Shown: positions 7,632 through 16,767 of the stretch, one piece after another | Layout: every line of letters starts with the position of its first letter | Numbering within the stretch: position 1 is the first letter of the stretch | Assembly (NCBI RefSeq): GCF_009856825.1 | Contig: NZ_WVTD01000010.1 | Span: forward strand, 62,001-126,000 | Length of the DNA stretch: 64,000 bases | From: Novosphingobium silvae | GTDB lineage: Bacteria; Pseudomonadota; Alphaproteobacteria; Sphingomonadales; Sphingomonadaceae | Direction: 5' to 3' | The notes under the pieces: generated by a model | The model's input: the letters and a program-made list of their open reading frames with translations, nothing else | What the model was told of the DNA's origin: nothing | Database searches by the model: none | Position numbers and translations under genes: made by a program

Positions 7632-8951
7632 TTACTGCGCCGCCAGTGCCAGCTTCGCCTCATCCTCGCGTACGACGCGGGGCTGGTCGGCCCAGATGCC
7701 GCGCGTATCGTAGACGAGCTTGTCCGCCCGCTCGGCAAGCGGGACCACGCGAAACACGTCATGATCCACCAGCACGATGAGGATGTCGCACTCCTCCAGC
7801 GCCTCGTCGATGTCGATCTGGGTGACGCCGGTGTCGGTGAACTCGATCGGCAGCTCGGCGGCATAGGGTTCCACCACCGACATGCGGCTGCCCAGCTTGC
7901 GCGCGAGGCGGCTGGCGACGAAGCGCGCCGGACTTTCGCGGAAATCGTCGATGTTGGCCTTGAAGGCGAGACCCAGGCACGCAACGCGGGCCTCGGGATG
8001 CGCTTCCACCAGCGCCTCCGCCTTGGCCACGACGTGGTGCATCTTGCCATCGTTGACGCCGCGCGCGGTGCGGATCAGCGGCGTCTCCTCGGGCGCGGAA
8101 TGGACGATGAACCAGGGGTCCACCGCGATGCAGTGCCCGCCTACGCCCGGCCCCGGCGAGAGGATGTTGACGCGCGGATGGCGGTTGGCGAGCCGGATCA
8201 CCTCCCACACGTCGAGCCCCATGCGGTCGGCGACGATCGACAGCTCGTTGGCGAAAGCGATGTTGACGTCGCGGTAGGCGTTCTCGACCAACTTGGTCAT
8301 CTCAGCCGAGCGCGCGTCCGTCGTCACGCATTCGCCGCGCACGAAGCGCTTGTAGAACGCCAGTGCCTTCCTGGCGCAGCGCGGCGTTATGCCGCCGATG
8401 GAGCGATCGTTGTTGGTCAACTCCTCCAGGATGCGGCCCGGGAGCACGCGCTCGGGGCAATAGGCGATGGAGATGTCGGGCGTCTCGCGCGCGGGTAGGG
8501 CGGGGCCGGACTGCGGGATCCTGAGGTCCGGCCGAAGTTCGGCGATCAGGTCGCGCATCTGCTCGGTCGTGCCCACGGGCGAGGTCGATTCGAGGATCAC
8601 CACGTCTCCCGCCTTCAGGACCGGCGCGATCGTGCGCGCGGCCGCAAGCACATAGGAGATGTCGGGCGCGTGGTCCTTTCCGAACGGCGTCGGCACCGCG
8701 ATGACGAACACGTCGGCGGGCGCCACCTCGACCGAGGCGGACAGCAGCCCGCGCGCGACGACGCCCTGAACGAGGCCGTCGAGGTCCACTTCCTCAATGT
8801 GGATCTCGCCGCGATTGATGGTGTCCACCACCTTCTGCGAGACATCGAGGCCGAGCACGCGGCACCCCGCGCGCGCGATCACCGCGGCAGTGGGAAGGCC
8901 GATGTAGCCGAGGCCGACCACGCAGACGGATGGCTTGGTGTCAGATTTCAT
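7632..8951 (-). CDS. wecC: UDP-N-acetyl-D-mannosamine dehydrogenase
   Basis: The 439-residue protein oxidises UDP-ManNAc to UDP-ManNAcA with two NAD+. It has the Rossmann motif VVGLGYIGLPTA at residues 11-22, the central helix KLVENAYRDVNIAFANE near 220-236, and the catalytic Cys274 in GPGVGGHCIAVDP. Length and order fit the UDP-glucose/GDP-mannose dehydrogenase family. The ATG at 8951 overlaps the end of wecB by 11 nt, giving tight coupling. The product would feed a ManNAcA-containing surface polysaccharide, consistent with the export genes at the window start. Confidence 0.92.
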   Translation of the reverse strand: MKSDTKPSVCVVGLGYIGLPTAAVIARAGCRVLGLDVSQKVVDTINRGEIHIEEVDLDGLVQGVVARGLLSASVEVAPADVFVIAVPTPFGKDHAPDISYVLAAARTIAPVLKAGDVVILESTSPVGTTEQMRDLIAELRPDLRIPQSGPALPARETPDISIAYCPERVLPGRILEELTNNDRSIGGITPRCARKALAFYKRFVRGECVTTDARSAEMTKLVENAYRDVNIAFANELSIVADRMGLDVWEVIRLANRHPRVNILSPGPGVGGHCIAVDPWFIVHSAPEETPLIRTARGVNDGKMHHVVAKAEALVEAHPEARVACLGLAFKANIDDFRESPARFVASRLARKLGSRMSVVEPYAAELPIEFTDTGVTQIDIDEALEECDILIVLVDHDVFRVVPLAERADKLVYDTRGIWADQPRVVREDEAKLALAAQ

Positions 8952-10074
8952 GTGCGAGCAGCTCCACGATACGGCTTGCCGCCTGCCCGTCCCCGAAGGG
9001 ATTGTGGGCGCGCGCCATGGCCTCGTAGGCCTCCCTATCGTCCAGCAGGGTTGATAATTCGGTAACGATGCGCGCGGCGTCGGTGCCCACGAGCCTTGCC
9101 GTGCCCGCATCCACGCCCTCGGGCCGTTCGGTGGTCTCGCGCATGACGAGAACGGGCTTGCCCAGCGCAGGAGCCTCTTCCTGCACGCCTCCCGAATCGG
9201 TCAGCATGATCTCGGCGATGGAGAGCAGGCGCGCGAAGTGCGGGTAGTCCAGCGGCTCGATCAGGGCGACATTTTCGAGCCCGGCAAGCTGCGCGTTCAT
9301 GACCTTGCGCACGTTGGGGTTGAGATGGACGGGGAAAATCACCGCCACGTCCGGCCGCTGCGCGATCTCGCGGACGGCGCGGGCGATCTGCTCCATCCCC
9401 TCGCCGAAGTTCTCGCGCCGGTGGCTGGTGACGCCGATGATGCGCCTGCCCGCGAAGCGCGCCTCCAGCTCCGCCAGCCCGGATGCCAGCGCCGGATCGC
9501 GCCCGATCTGCGCCGTAACCCAGTGCAGCGCGTCGATCACCGTATTGCCGGTCACATGGACCCTGCCAGCCGGGACGTTCTCGCGCAGGAGCGCCGCCTC
9601 GCTGGTGGTGGTGGGCGCGAAATGCAGGCTGGCCATGGCGCCGATGATCTTGCGGTTCACCTCTTCGGGCCAGGGGTGATAGATGTTGAAGCTGCGAAGC
9701 CCCGCCTCCACATGGTCGACCGGCACCTTGCGATAGTAGGCCGCGAGCGCACCGGCCATGGCGGTGGCGGTATCACCCTGCACGATCACGCGGGCCGGCT
9801 GCACGGCGTCCATCACCCGGCCAAGGCCGGTGAGCAGGTTCGCGGTGAGCGCATCGAGCGTCTGGTCGGGCTGCATCACGTCGAGGTCGTGATCGGGCAC
9901 GATGCCGGCGATCTCCAGCACCTGGTCGAGCATCTGGCGGTGCTGCGCCGAGACGCAGACCACGCATTCGAACCGGCTGTCGGCCTTCAGCGCATGGATG
10001 ACGGGGAACAGCTTGATCGCCTCGGGCCGGGTGCCGAAGACGACGAGGATGCGGGCGGGGCGGGCAGTGCTCAT
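8941..10074 (-). CDS. wecB: UDP-N-acetylglucosamine 2-epimerase (non-hydrolysing)
   Basis: The 377-residue GT-B-fold enzyme interconverts UDP-GlcNAc and UDP-ManNAc, the step before WecC. Family marks are [13 protein letters not shown] at residues 13-25, VEAGLRSFN with the following [19 protein letters not shown], and [20 protein letters not shown] near residue 290. Length is standard. It is the first gene of the two-gene unit with wecC; a 59-bp gap separates it from the aldo/keto reductase gene in the same direction. Confidence 0.95.
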   Translation of the reverse strand: MSTARPARILVVFGTRPEAIKLFPVIHALKADSRFECVVCVSAQHRQMLDQVLEIAGIVPDHDLDVMQPDQTLDALTANLLTGLGRVMDAVQPARVIVQGDTATAMAGALAAYYRKVPVDHVEAGLRSFNIYHPWPEEVNRKIIGAMASLHFAPTTTSEAALLRENVPAGRVHVTGNTVIDALHWVTAQIGRDPALASGLAELEARFAGRRIIGVTSHRRENFGEGMEQIARAVREIAQRPDVAVIFPVHLNPNVRKVMNAQLAGLENVALIEPLDYPHFARLLSIAEIMLTDSGGVQEEAPALGKPVLVMRETTERPEGVDAGTARLVGTDAARIVTELSTLLDDREAYEAMARAHNPFGDGQAASRIVELLAHEI

Positions 10075-10133
10075 GCCCGCCGGCCTACCAGCCTATCGTT
10101 AACCATGGAATAAGAAGCAGCCGTGCCCCGCCG

Positions 10134-11234
10134 TCATGCCGGCAGGGGCGCATCCGCTTCCACCAGCCGCGCGCGCCGCAGCGCGGTCCAGAACTCCGCC
10201 GGAACCTTCGCGCGGACCGATGCAGCGTTCTGCGAGGCTTGCGTGGCCGAGCGCGCGCCGGGGATGATCGCAGAGACCGCCGGGTGCGCCATCGCGAACT
10301 GCAGCGCCGCGGTGCGCAGGTCCGTCCCGTGCTGCTGCGCGAGCGCCGCGACCTTGGCGCGCTTCGCCCGCATTTCGGGCGGCACCGGCTTGTAGTTGAA
10401 CCGCTCCCCGCCCGCGAGGAAGCCGTCGTTCAGCGGCGCTCCCACGACGATCGAGGCGCCGCGCTTCTCCGCCAGTGGGAACAGCTTGTCGAGCGCCTCG
10501 GCATGCTTGACGATGGAATACTGCGTCGCCGAGAGGATGATGTCGGGGTCGGCCACCTCGAACGCCTTGAGCGCAGGAGGCAGTGTGTTCACGCCAAGGC
10601 CCCAGCCCTTGATGAGCCCTTCCTCGCGCATCCGCGTGAGTTCGGGGAAGGCCCCGGCACGCGCCTGCTCGAAGTATTCGGTCCAGCGATCACCCATGTC
10701 GGCATTGTCGGGCGACAGGTCGTGGACGAACACCACGTCGAGCCGCGACATGCCCAGGCGCTGCAGGCTCTGCTCGACGGAGCGGCGCACGCCCTCGGCG
10801 CTGTAGTCGTAAACGTGGCGCATGGGCGGCACCATGGCCCAGTTGCCGACCTTGGTTCCTGCCACTTTCGCGTCGGGCACGAGCACCCGCCCGACCTTGG
10901 TGGAAAGGGTGAACGCATCGCGCGGCTTGTCGTCGAAGAACGTCCCGAAACGCCGCTCGGAAAGGCCGAGGCCGTACCAGGGCGAGGTGTCGAAGTAGCG
11001 CACGCCTTCGTCCCAGGCGGCCTGCAGGATGCCCTGCGCCTGGTCGGCGGGCGTCGGGAAGTGGTTGCTGCCCACTTGCGTTCCGCCGATGCCGAGGCGA
11101 CCGGCCGGGCGGAACCGGGCAGACGGCGGGTTCTGCGGCAGTGGTTCCGCAGCGTTCGCGCGCGCCGGAGCGCCCGACATGGCTGCGAGCGCGCCTGCGG
11201 TGGCGCCGGCGATAAACGTGCGTCGACTGGTCAT
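10134..11234 (-). CDS. Aldo/keto reductase with Tat signal
   Basis: The 366-residue protein begins [14 protein letters not shown], a twin-arginine leader, so it is probably exported. An aldo/keto reductase barrel follows. The catalytic set can be seen: Asp and Tyr in [18 protein letters not shown], Lys in LSTKVGR, and His in [12 protein letters not shown]-terminal [14 protein letters not shown] is the cofactor-binding segment. The D-threo-aldose dehydrogenase-like subgroup is the best fit. The ATG at 11234 is chosen because it starts the Tat leader; the frame is open further upstream. Periplasmic NADPH supply is not expected, so these proteins often carry the cofactor folded in. Confidence 0.85.
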   Translation of the reverse strand: MTSRRTFIAGATAGALAAMSGAPARANAAEPLPQNPPSARFRPAGRLGIGGTQVGSNHFPTPADQAQGILQAAWDEGVRYFDTSPWYGLGLSERRFGTFFDDKPRDAFTLSTKVGRVLVPDAKVAGTKVGNWAMVPPMRHVYDYSAEGVRRSVEQSLQRLGMSRLDVVFVHDLSPDNADMGDRWTEYFEQARAGAFPELTRMREEGLIKGWGLGVNTLPPALKAFEVADPDIILSATQYSIVKHAEALDKLFPLAEKRGASIVVGAPLNDGFLAGGERFNYKPVPPEMRAKRAKVAALAQQHGTDLRTAALQFAMAHPAVSAIIPGARSATQASQNAASVRAKVPAEFWTALRRARLVEADAPLPA

Positions 11235-11426
11235 GGCATCGGACCTCGTGCGAAGGATGGGAATGCTGCCTGCAACGCGCCTTGCCCGGCGAAGTTCGCG
11301 ACCGACGGCGTGACAAAGCATTTCCAGGGCGCATCCGCACCTCTTCCGGCGCCTTTCGACAGGTCCGTGTGGACAAGTGCACGAGCGGGCCTTGCCCGTC
11401 CGGCGACCATCGTCGATCACTTGCCC

Positions 11427-11981
11427 ATGTCTATCCTCAGCGACAAGTGGATCCGTGAGCAGGCGCTCGAAAACGGCATGGTCGAGCCGTTCGTCGAGGC
11501 GCAGCGGCGGGACGGGTGCATTTCCTACGGGCTTTCCTCCTATGGCTACGACGCGCGTGTGGCCGACGAGTTCAAGATCTTCACCAATGTCGATTCGGCG
11601 GTGGTCGATCCCAAGGATTTCGCCAGCAACTCATTCGTCGACCGCAAGACCGACGTCTGCGTGATCCCGCCCAACTCCTTCGCGCTTGCCCGCACAGTGG
11701 AATACTTCCGCGTGCCGCGCGACGTGCTGGTGATCTGCCTTGGCAAGAGCACGTATGCCCGCTGCGGCATCATCGTGAACGTCACTCCGCTGGAGCCGGG
11801 CTGGGAAGGCCACGTAACGCTGGAATTCTCGAACACCACGCCGCTGCCCGCCAAGATCTACGCCAACGAGGGCGCGTGCCAGTTCCTGTTCCTCAAGGGC
11901 AACGAACCGTGCGAGGTCAGCTATGCGGACCGCGCGGGCAAGTACATGGGACAGCGCGGAGTGACGCTTCCCCGTCTCTAA
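11427..11981 (+). CDS. dcd: dCTP deaminase
   Basis: The 184-residue protein has the full length of Dcd, which converts dCTP to dUTP for thymidylate synthesis. The start [13 protein letters not shown] and the core motif [20 protein letters not shown] are typical. [19 protein letters not shown] holds the catalytic Glu, and [12 protein letters not shown] ends the protein. It is monocistronic, divergent from the aldo/keto reductase gene with a 192-bp gap. Confidence 0.95.
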   Translation: MSILSDKWIREQALENGMVEPFVEAQRRDGCISYGLSSYGYDARVADEFKIFTNVDSAVVDPKDFASNSFVDRKTDVCVIPPNSFALARTVEYFRVPRDVLVICLGKSTYARCGIIVNVTPLEPGWEGHVTLEFSNTTPLPAKIYANEGACQFLFLKGNEPCEVSYADRAGKYMGQRGVTLPRL

Positions 11982-12131
11982 AGGCCGCTTCTGAAGTCCA
12001 GCCTCTGAGAGTCCTCCTTCCGGAAGCGGGCCTGGCACCAAGGTAAGCGCCCGCTGCGCTGCTTGTGCCGGGAACAATCCCGCAGCCTGCCCGCTTCTCC
12101 CGGCAACACCCTACTGGCCGGGAGACATGCC

Positions 12132-12716
12132 TTGTCGAAGATCGCCGCCATTATCGGGCGCATCCTGATCGCCCTCATCTTCATATTTTCCGGTGCAGGC
12201 AAGCTGATGGACATCGGCAGCACCGAGACCATGATGGTCGCCGCCGGCATGCCGTCGGGACTTGCCATCCCCGCCGCCCTGTTCGAACTGATCGCGGGCC
12301 TGTGCCTTGCCGCCGGCTTCATGGTGCGCCTGGTCTCGGCCCTCCTCATCGCCTTCGTGGCGCTGACCATCCTGTTCTTCCACGCCCAGATCGGCGATCC
12401 GATGCAGCGCATCGCGGCGCTCAAGAACCTGGCGATCATCGGCGGCCTGGCGCTCGCCTTCGCGCATAGCCAGATGTGGAGCCACTACTACGCGATCCGG
12501 ACCGAGCGGCGCGGCGAAGTGGCTGCCCGCACCTCGGAGGACCGCGTGCGCGACGCCGAGCTGCGTGCCGCCCGCGCCGAGGCACGGGCCGATGCGCTGG
12601 CCCACGGCACGCCCACGACAGTCACCGCCCACCACGAGCCGCGCACCGTCGTCACCGACGTGAACCGCGACGGCATCCCCGAAGTGCGCCGCCGCCGCCG
12701 CTTCTTCGACTGGTAA
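12132..12716 (+). CDS. DoxX family membrane protein
   Basis: The 194-residue protein has four hydrophobic helices in its first 120 residues (GRILIALIFIFSGAGKLMD opens the first), the DoxX/TQO-small-subunit pattern. A charged C-terminal tail of about 70 residues follows, with a helical stretch rich in Arg, Ala and Glu and a basic end (VRRRRRFFDW). The start is taken as TTG at 12132, with GGGAG 8 nt upstream, giving the MSKIAAIIGR start common in this family. The function of DoxX proteins is poorly known. The gene ends in a strong hairpin. Confidence 0.75.
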   Translation: MSKIAAIIGRILIALIFIFSGAGKLMDIGSTETMMVAAGMPSGLAIPAALFELIAGLCLAAGFMVRLVSALLIAFVALTILFFHAQIGDPMQRIAALKNLAIIGGLALAFAHSQMWSHYYAIRTERRGEVAARTSEDRVRDAELRAARAEARADALAHGTPTTVTAHHEPRTVVTDVNRDGIPEVRRRRRFFDW

Positions 12717-12731
12717 GATCCCCCGCCGCCG

Positions 12732-12758
12732 ACCGGCCCTGCCGCAAGCAGGGCCGGT
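12732..12758 (+). terminator. Perfect hairpin after the DoxX gene
   Basis: ACCGGCCCTGC and GCAGGGCCGGT form an 11-bp perfect stem around CGCAA. Only two T residues follow, so it is a weak intrinsic terminator at best. Confidence 0.45.
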
Positions 12759-12833
12759 TCGAAAGCGGGACTACGCTGCAAGGGCATTGACGGCGCGCCC
12801 AAAAGCCATCATGAGCGCGCCACCATATGGCGC

Positions 12834-12909
12834 GGGCGGTTAGCTCAGTTGGTAGAGCATCTCGTTTACACCGAGAGGGTCGGGGGTTCGAGCCCCTCAC
12901 CGCCCACCA
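12834..12909 (+). tRNA. tRNA-Val (anticodon UAC), CCA encoded
   Basis: A 76-nt cloverleaf: acceptor GGGCGGT/ACCGCCC, D-arm TAGCTCAGTTGGTAGAGCA, anticodon stem TCTCG/CGAGA around TTTACAC, and T-arm GGGGGTTCGAGCCCC. CCA is templated. Confidence 0.97.
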
Positions 12910-12955
12910 TGGCCGAGGCGCCGGCTTCGAACGCCGGTACCCTCACGCCGATGCT

Positions 12956-13072
12956 TCAGACGATCGTTGCGACTACCCCGGCGATGGCGAGCCACAAGGC
13001 CGCCGTCGCGGCGAGGATCAGCGGAATGTCGAAGCGGGGAACCTCGATCTTGACGTTCTCGGGATTGAGCAT
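12956..13072 (-). CDS. Small single-span membrane protein, hypothetical
   Basis: The frame from the ATG at 13072 gives 38 residues: a short acidic and amphipathic N-terminus (MLNPENVKIEVPRFD) and one hydrophobic segment to the C-terminus (LWLAIAGVVATIV). AGG lies about 8 nt before the ATG. No family was recognised. It could be a real small membrane protein or chance coding; the hydrophobic block in a fixed frame is the only support. Confidence 0.35.
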   Translation of the reverse strand: MLNPENVKIEVPRFDIPLILAATAALWLAIAGVVATIV

Positions 13073-13316
13073 GTCGGACCTGTTTTTTCTGCGTCGCGTC
13101 TGGCAACCTCTCTGGTGATGGAACGGCGTACCGCTGCCGAAGTTCCGCAAACGCCTGCCCGGTGCCGTGCCGCCGCCGCTGGCCGAGCTTCTGCGCGAGC
13201 CTGCGTCCAGCCTGAACGATCGCGCACCGTGCCGTGCAGGGACATGCCTGCGGGACTACTCGCAAGTCCCTGAATTTCGTGTATTGCAGCCCGCTCGCGA
13301 ACCACGACTCCGAGCC

Positions 13317-14417
13317 ATGACGCAGTCAGACCCCTTAGCTGAAAAAGTCTACGTCGAGCTGGTTCGCAGTCTCTATGCGAACGTCCTGCCCTCGAAGATC
13401 ATGCTGGGCGTCACAGGGCTATATGTCCTGCTCGTGGGCAGGAGCGTAGGCTCGCCTGTGCTGTGGACTTTGGGAGCGGCCACCTGCGCCGCCTGTGTCC
13501 TACGCGTCAGCATCACCGTTGCACTTCGCCGCCGGGCGATGACCGCCCCGCTCGACCGGGCCGGGGCGCGCCGCCTCGAACTGACGTTCGCGCTGCCCTA
13601 TTACCTCTACGCGATCCTGCTGGGGCTGGTGGGCGGTTACGTCTTCCTGGAAACCGACCCTCAGGCGCAGATGCTGACGATCTGCGTCCTCGTCGGCTAC
13701 TGCGCCGGCGTCGCCACCGGCACCGGGCTGCGGCCCTTCGTCGCGATCCCGAGCATGTGCATGGCGATCGGCCCGGCCATCGCCGCCGCCCTGCTGCAGT
13801 TCGAGCCCGTCCACGCGGGCATGGCTCTCATCGCGCTGGCTTTCCTTGCCGGAGGGTCGCAGTCCGTGCTCGCCCAGCACCGGCTCGTCAGGACGGAAAT
13901 CGGCAAGCGCCTGACCTCGGTCTCGCTGGCCCGGCGCGATGGACTGACCGCCCTGCCCAACCGCCTTGCCCTGCGCGAATACTTCGAGGAGAACGCCGTG
14001 CTGCTCGGCCCCGGCAGCGTGGTCGCGGTGCATTACCTCGATCTCGACGGGTTCAAGCCGGTGAACGACCGGTATGGCCATGCAGCGGGTGACGAAGTGC
14101 TCGCGAGTGTCGCCGACCGTCTGCGGGGTGCGGTGCGCAGCGGCGACATCGTCGCCCGGCTCGGCGGGGACGAGTTCGGCATCGTCCAGTTCGGGCTCAA
14201 CCGCAACGAGGAGGCGGACCTTCTGGCGCGCCGCATCGTCGCGGCCATCGCACAGCCGTTCCACATGGGCGAGGACGTGATCCAGATCTCCGCCTGCGTG
14301 GGCACCGTGCTGTCGAACGAAAGCGGCACCGATCTTGAGGATCTGCTGCGCAGCGCAGACGCGAAGCTCTACCAGGCGAAGCGCAGCCGCCCCGCCGCAG
14401 GTACGCTGGCGTTCTGA
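13317..14417 (+). CDS. Membrane diguanylate cyclase (GGDEF)
   Basis: The 366-residue protein has about six hydrophobic segments between residues 25 and 195, then a GGDEF domain that makes cyclic di-GMP from GTP. The active loop RLGGDEFG lies near residue 281. RSGD, five residues before GGDEF, is an intact inhibitory I-site. HYLDLDGFKPVNDRYGHAAGD is the substrate-binding part. No known sensory domain was recognised in the membrane portion. The start at 13317 puts the first helix close to the N-terminus; upstream codons are open but lack coding character. Confidence 0.9.
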   Translation: MTQSDPLAEKVYVELVRSLYANVLPSKIMLGVTGLYVLLVGRSVGSPVLWTLGAATCAACVLRVSITVALRRRAMTAPLDRAGARRLELTFALPYYLYAILLGLVGGYVFLETDPQAQMLTICVLVGYCAGVATGTGLRPFVAIPSMCMAIGPAIAAALLQFEPVHAGMALIALAFLAGGSQSVLAQHRLVRTEIGKRLTSVSLARRDGLTALPNRLALREYFEENAVLLGPGSVVAVHYLDLDGFKPVNDRYGHAAGDEVLASVADRLRGAVRSGDIVARLGGDEFGIVQFGLNRNEEADLLARRIVAAIAQPFHMGEDVIQISACVGTVLSNESGTDLEDLLRSADAKLYQAKRSRPAAGTLAF

Positions 14418-14465
14418 ACGTTCCGGCCGCTCAGGCCCGAACGTTCAGGCTCAAGCGCTCAGGCC
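14416..14465. repeat. Short degenerate tandem repeat between convergent genes
   Basis: GAACGTTC (itself palindromic) occurs at 14416-14423 and 14439-14446, and CGCTCAGGCC at 14428-14437 and 14456-14465. Together they form two copies of a 23-28-bp unit at the meeting point of the diguanylate cyclase and SDR genes. It may act in transcript ends. Confidence 0.4.
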
Positions 14466-15379
14466 GACGCGCCTTTGCGGATCATCGCGAAACCGTGAAG
14501 CAGGTGTTCCAGCTGTCCGTCCGGAACCGGAGGGAAGGCCAGGGCCTCGCCGCTATCGCGAATCGCCGCGATCTGCGCGGCCACGTCCTCGACCGACCAC
14601 TGGGGACGATAGACGCCGCCGTTCTCCGTCACGCGCGCTCGCGCCAGCCGCCCGCCCATCGCCACGTACATCTCGCCCGTCGCCATCGACGTTTCATGGC
14701 ACAGGTAAGCGACCATGGGGGCGACCTGCTCGGGCTCCATCGGCGGGAACCTGCTGGTGTCGATGCCTTCCGACATGCGGGTGACGGCGGCGGGGACGAT
14801 CACATTCGAACGGACATCGGCGTGCTGCCCCTCGATAGCGGCAGTGTTCGACAGGCCCATGAACGCCGCCTTGCACATCGCGTACGTCGCGTTGTCCGCC
14901 TTGCCGTAGAGCCCGTTGATCGACCCGGTTAGCACGATGCGCCCATAGCCCTGCGCCATCATGCGCGGAAACGCCTCGCGCACGACATGGTAGGCGCCCT
15001 TGAGATGGACATCGAGCACGGCCGTGAAATCCTCGTAGGCGAGTTCGCTCAGCGATCCGCGCCGTACGTTGCCTGCTGAATGGATCAGGATGTCGATCCG
15101 ACCGAAGACATCGAGCGCAGCATCGACGATCGCTTTCCCGCCCTCCGGCGTGGCGACGCTGTCGGTGCTGGCGATGGCCTCTCCGCCCAAAGCGCGGATC
15201 TCGGCGGCAAGGGCCTGTGCCGGACCCTCCGCCGTGGCGTCCCCCGCCATAGAGACGCCGGGATCGTTGACGACGACCTTGCAACCCCGGCTCGCCAGCA
15301 GCAGTGCATGGGCGCGGCCAAGCCCTCGCCCGCCGCCGGTGATCACCGCGACGCGGCCATCGAAGCGAAGGTCTGGCAT
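14459..15379 (-). CDS. SDR family dehydrogenase, (3R)-hydroxyacyl-CoA dehydrogenase-like
   Basis: The 306-residue classical SDR has the NAD(P) motif TGGGRGLG at residues 14-21, SAGN at 101-104, and the catalytic triad Ser153, Tyr166 and Lys170 (YAMCK). The extended VVVNDPG after the second strand and the long C-terminus match the dehydrogenase unit of peroxisomal-type multifunctional enzyme 2, which oxidises 3-hydroxyacyl-CoA. It is last in the leftward operon with CaiB, MaoC and acyl-CoA ligase genes, fitting a beta-oxidation step. A clear paralogue lies at 51909-52871. Confidence 0.85.
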   Translation of the reverse strand: MPDLRFDGRVAVITGGGRGLGRAHALLLASRGCKVVVNDPGVSMAGDATAEGPAQALAAEIRALGGEAIASTDSVATPEGGKAIVDAALDVFGRIDILIHSAGNVRRGSLSELAYEDFTAVLDVHLKGAYHVVREAFPRMMAQGYGRIVLTGSINGLYGKADNATYAMCKAAFMGLSNTAAIEGQHADVRSNVIVPAAVTRMSEGIDTSRFPPMEPEQVAPMVAYLCHETSMATGEMYVAMGGRLARARVTENGGVYRPQWSVEDVAAQIAAIRDSGEALAFPPVPDGQLEHLLHGFAMIRKGASA

Positions 15380-15432
15380 GTGTGATCTCCCGCTGGTCTG
15401 GCTATGCGCGCGACCTTACCCGCGCCGCGCAC

Positions 15433-16650
15433 TCACGCAACGATGGCCGAGGCCCGAAGCGCCGCGATTCGCTCGGGCGATAGATCGAGCACTTCGGCAA
15501 GGATCGCGTCGGTATGCTGGCCGAGCACCGGCGGCGCATGGGGCGCGGGCTGCTCGGCGTCGGTGAAGCGGATCGGGCGGTTGACGATGGGGATTGGCCC
15601 GAGCGCTGCGTGCTGCGTCTCCACCACCATTCCGCGCGCAACCGCCTGCGGCTGCGCCAGCGCCTCGGTGACGCCAAGGATCGGGGCATGCGGCACCTCG
15701 TGCGCGGTGAATATCTCCACCAGATCCGCAACGGTGTGCCGCTGGGTGAAAGCGGCGACGATTGCATTGACCTCCTCGCGCGCGTCGCGGCGCTTTTCCA
15801 GCGTGTCGAAGCGCGGATCGTTGCAGAGGTCCTCCTGGCCGATCGAGCGGCAGATGCGGCTCCAGAAACCCGGTGTGAGGCAGGCGATGACGATGGAGCC
15901 CTCCCGCGCCGGGAAGATGCCGTAGGGGACGAGGTTCGGGTGCTGGGAGCCGACGCGCTGGGGGTCGCAGCCGTTGAAGAAAGCAAGCTGCGCAATGTAG
16001 CCGAGCATCCCCATCAACCCGTCCATGAGGCTGATGTCGATGTGTCGGCCAAGGCCGGTCCGCTCGCGTTCGTAGAGCGCCGAAAGGATGCCGATGGGGC
16101 CGTTGATGCCGCCCACCAGGTCACCCAGCGGTATGCCCAGCTTGGTCGGCAGCGCGCCCGGCTCCCCGTTCATCGACAGCGCGCCGGACATGGCCTGGAG
16201 CACGATGTCGAAGCTGGGGCGGTCCCTCAGCGGCCCGGTCTGCCCGTAACCCGAGATCGAGCAGTAGATAAGGCGCGGGTTGATGTGGTGCATTTCCTCC
16301 CACCCGAGCCCCAGCCGCTTCATGACGCCCGGACGGTAGTTCTCCACCAGCACGTCGCAGCGCCCGGCGAGATCCTTGACCAGAGCCAGCCCTTCGGCAC
16401 TCTTGAGGTCGACGACTATAGACTTCTTCCCGCGGTTGACCGCGAGGTAGTAGTGGCTCTCACCTTCGCGCATCGGCGGGAAGCTGCGCGTCTCGTCGCC
16501 AGTGCCCGGCGGCTCTATCTTGAATACTTCGGCGCCCATGTCGGCCAGCGCAAGGCTTGCCGCGGGACCGGCGAGAACACGCGTAAAGTCCATCACGCGC
16601 ACCCCTGCAAGGGGGCCGGCCCAGGTCGATGATGCAGCGCCCTCGCTCAT
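15433..16650 (-). CDS. CaiB/BaiF family (class III) CoA-transferase
   Basis: The 405-residue protein begins with the family stretch GVRVMDFTRVLAGP and has EVFKIEPPGTGDETR, NRGKKSIVVDLK, ENYRPGVMKRLGLG, and the expected catalytic Asp148 in RPSFDIVLQAMSG. C-terminal GQHTDAILAEVL closes the domain. Such enzymes move CoA between carboxylic acids through an aspartyl-CoA intermediate. The start at 16650 is preferred; the frame extends 15 codons further. It is flanked by SDR and MaoC genes in one leftward unit. Its acyl substrates are not evident. Confidence 0.9.
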   Translation of the reverse strand: MSEGAASSTWAGPLAGVRVMDFTRVLAGPAASLALADMGAEVFKIEPPGTGDETRSFPPMREGESHYYLAVNRGKKSIVVDLKSAEGLALVKDLAGRCDVLVENYRPGVMKRLGLGWEEMHHINPRLIYCSISGYGQTGPLRDRPSFDIVLQAMSGALSMNGEPGALPTKLGIPLGDLVGGINGPIGILSALYERERTGLGRHIDISLMDGLMGMLGYIAQLAFFNGCDPQRVGSQHPNLVPYGIFPAREGSIVIACLTPGFWSRICRSIGQEDLCNDPRFDTLEKRRDAREEVNAIVAAFTQRHTVADLVEIFTAHEVPHAPILGVTEALAQPQAVARGMVVETQHAALGPIPIVNRPIRFTDAEQPAPHAPPVLGQHTDAILAEVLDLSPERIAALRASAIVA

Positions 16651-16767
16651 CGCGTCACTTGCTTTCTTTTTCGGTCTGCCCGTTGATCCCGGCACGCGGC
16701 CGCTCTCCTGTCCCTTCCGCCGAGACCATGCCCGGCGAAAGGAAGGACGTCGCGTCGGTGCCGCAAA